Source of the DNA: Haloterrigena sp. KLK7
GTDB lineage: Archaea > Halobacteriota > Halobacteria > Halobacteriales > Natrialbaceae
Assembly: GCF_037914945.1 (NCBI RefSeq)
Contig: NZ_CP149787.1
Coordinates: 3,472,001-3,536,000, forward strand
DNA: 64,000 nt
Reading direction: 5' to 3'
A model generated the notes under the pieces. It saw nothing but the letters and a program-made list of their open reading frames with translations, was not told the DNA's origin and ran no database searches. The position numbers and the translations under genes are program-made. Below, piece after piece: positions 62,849-64,000 of this stretch (within the stretch, counting starts at the first letter, position 1; the number at the start of each line of letters is the position of its first letter).

Positions 62849-63913
62849 TCAGGGACGAAGGGCCCACCAGAGCGCGAGAGCGTAGCCGAAGGGGATCCAG
62901 GCGAACCCGATCGCGACCAGTCCGACCAGCGAGAACTGCGACAGGGGGACCAGCCAGTCGATCCCGATCGGGAACAGCACGCTCCAGGAGCCGAACACCA
63001 GAGACGCGACCCGCGGTCTGGTGAGCAGATACCCGACGAGCCCGAGCATACAGGTCCCGACGATGGCGCTGACCGCCATCGAAAACACCGGCGTCAGCGT
63101 CACCGCGACGAACACCGGATACAGCAGCCAGCAACAGCCGACCGTCACCGCCGTCGAGTACTCGAGCGACTGGCCCTCCCACTCGAGGTCGACGTCGCCC
63201 GTCCAGTCGTGGACGGCGTACCGGAACTCCGAGGCCCCCGCGTCGCGGTCGGCTCCGGTCGCCGTCGCGGTCGAACCGCCGCGGTTCGACGCCGCCGCCG
63301 TCGCCGTCGTCTCGGCCCCGAACGACCACCCGCTCGTCGCCCGCTGTCGGGTCCGCTGCTGGCGTCGCCGTTTGCGCTGGCGCGCGTGGTGACTCTCGGT
63401 CCGCGCGCCGCGTTGGGATCCGGAGCGCCCCGATTCGGCCCGACTCGAGTCAGTGGCGGTTCGACCGTTCGTGTGACGCCGGCCGCTCTTCGATCCCGTT
63501 CTCGAGTTCGCACATCGCTTCGATCTCGAGCCGGCCGCGTTCGCGCTCGCATCGTCGCTCGAGTCACCGGTCGACGCGTTCGATCCATTCGTCGTCGATG
63601 CGTTCGACGCGGTCTCCGCCGACGTGTTCGACTCGTCGGTCGGTGCACTCGAGTCGCCCGCAGTCCCATCGCCGGCAGAGTGGTCGGCGAGACGGACGTA
63701 GGACTCGTGACCGAGCCGATCGTACCGGGCCCGCTCGGTGCCGTCGGTCAGCACCGACTTCGCCGTCGAGACGCGCTTGAACTGCTCGGCGGCGTCGGGC
63801 GCGTCGTTGTGGTCCGGATGGGTCTCGAGGACGCGCTCGCGGTAGGCCGTCTGAATCTCCTCGCGAGTCGCGTCCGGGTCGACCTCGAGGACGTCGTAGT
63901 ACGTCTCGCCCAT
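62849..63913 (-). CDS. DnaJ-domain membrane protein
   Basis: The 354-aa protein has an N-terminal J domain at residues 1-67 (TYYDVLEVDPDATREEIQTA, HPD at 32-34). An Asn/Ser/Gly/Arg-rich linker (about 80-215) precedes three or four C-terminal hydrophobic helices (about 250-345: TAVTVGCCWLLYPVFVAVTL; IGTCMLGLVGYLLTRPRVAS). It could recruit DnaK to the membrane. It lacks the zinc fingers and client domain of DnaJ, so it is a type III J-protein. It ends close to copy C of the repeat. Confidence 0.8.
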   Translation of the reverse strand: MGETYYDVLEVDPDATREEIQTAYRERVLETHPDHNDAPDAAEQFKRVSTAKSVLTDGTERARYDRLGHESYVRLADHSAGDGTAGDSSAPTDESNTSAETASNASTTNGSNASTGDSSDDASANAAGSRSKRCANSRTGSKSGRRHTNGRTATDSSRAESGRSGSQRGARTESHHARQRKRRRQQRTRQRATSGWSFGAETTATAAASNRGGSTATATGADRDAGASEFRYAVHDWTGDVDLEWEGQSLEYSTAVTVGCCWLLYPVFVAVTLTPVFSMAVSAIVGTCMLGLVGYLLTRPRVASLVFGSWSVLFPIGIDWLVPLSQFSLVGLVAIGFAWIPFGYALALWWALRP

Positions 63914-64000
63914 CGCCTACGGAGTCGAACGGTCGGCTGAAAAATCAATCGGCCTAGATGATCGGCCTGCGAACTCGAGTCGGACGCTCGCTCGGGCCAT

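Overview
The window is a piece of a halophilic archaeal (class Halobacteria) chromosome. The evidence is high GC with strongly GC-biased third codon positions, very acidic predicted proteins, twin-arginine lipoproteins with haloarchaeal lipoboxes, many apparently leaderless starts, and archaeal housekeeping genes: gatE, SRP19, Gar1, RpoL, Dph2 and the haloarchaeal actin homologue salactin. MenF and MenD indicate menaquinone synthesis. A Natrinema/Haloterrigena-type relative is a guess only. No rRNA, tRNA or CRISPR array was recognised.

Layout. 0-5.4 kb: partial EamA transporter divergent from an Lrp-type regulator, gatE, an ACT-domain protein, a tiny membrane protein and an acyltransferase-3 membrane protein behind AT-rich DNA. 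5.4-9.1 kb: cobalamin importer btuD-btuC divergent from btuF. 9.2-15.7 kb: SRP19-Gar1, presenilin-type protease, Tat lipoprotein, cysS, patatin-like lipase and a BolA-like protein. 15.8-22.2 kb: three tandem copies of a two-gene bacterial-PH-domain membrane module (YdbS/YdbT-like), each with its own equally spaced TATA-like box. 22.4-27.6 kb: a DUF4013-like protein and a complete sugar ABC importer operon. 27.8-31.4 kb: fumC, Usp, a CNNM/CBS protein and a zinc-finger protein.

31.4-33.7 kb is a gene-poor, apparently decayed stretch with one frameshifted ORF. It leads to an overlapping pair of a DUF5805-like protein and a tyrosine recombinase. 35.4-41.8 kb: a HisG-like orphan, a 640-aa acidic coiled-coil protein, an MBL hydrolase, a double winged-helix regulator and a Tat-exported superoxide dismutase. 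41.8-46.7 kb: dph2, a four-TM protein with a cytoplasmic tail, salactin, a zinc ribbon, and an unknown gene coupled to a METTL5-like methyltransferase. 47-57 kb: a MacB-type ABC system, a rhomboid protease with a large C-terminal extension, rpoL, a zinc-ribbon membrane protein, hisF and two coupled Tat lipoproteins. 57-64 kb: small proteins, a sulfite-oxidase-fold protein, menF-menD and a membrane DnaJ protein.

The best candidates for something not fully described are the triplicated PH-domain module, the salactin neighbourhood with its membrane/coiled-coil neighbour, and a dispersed palindromic intergenic repeat present three times (about 46.8, 53.1 and 62.6 kb). The coiled-coil/HisG-like pair and the decayed island beside the recombinase come next.
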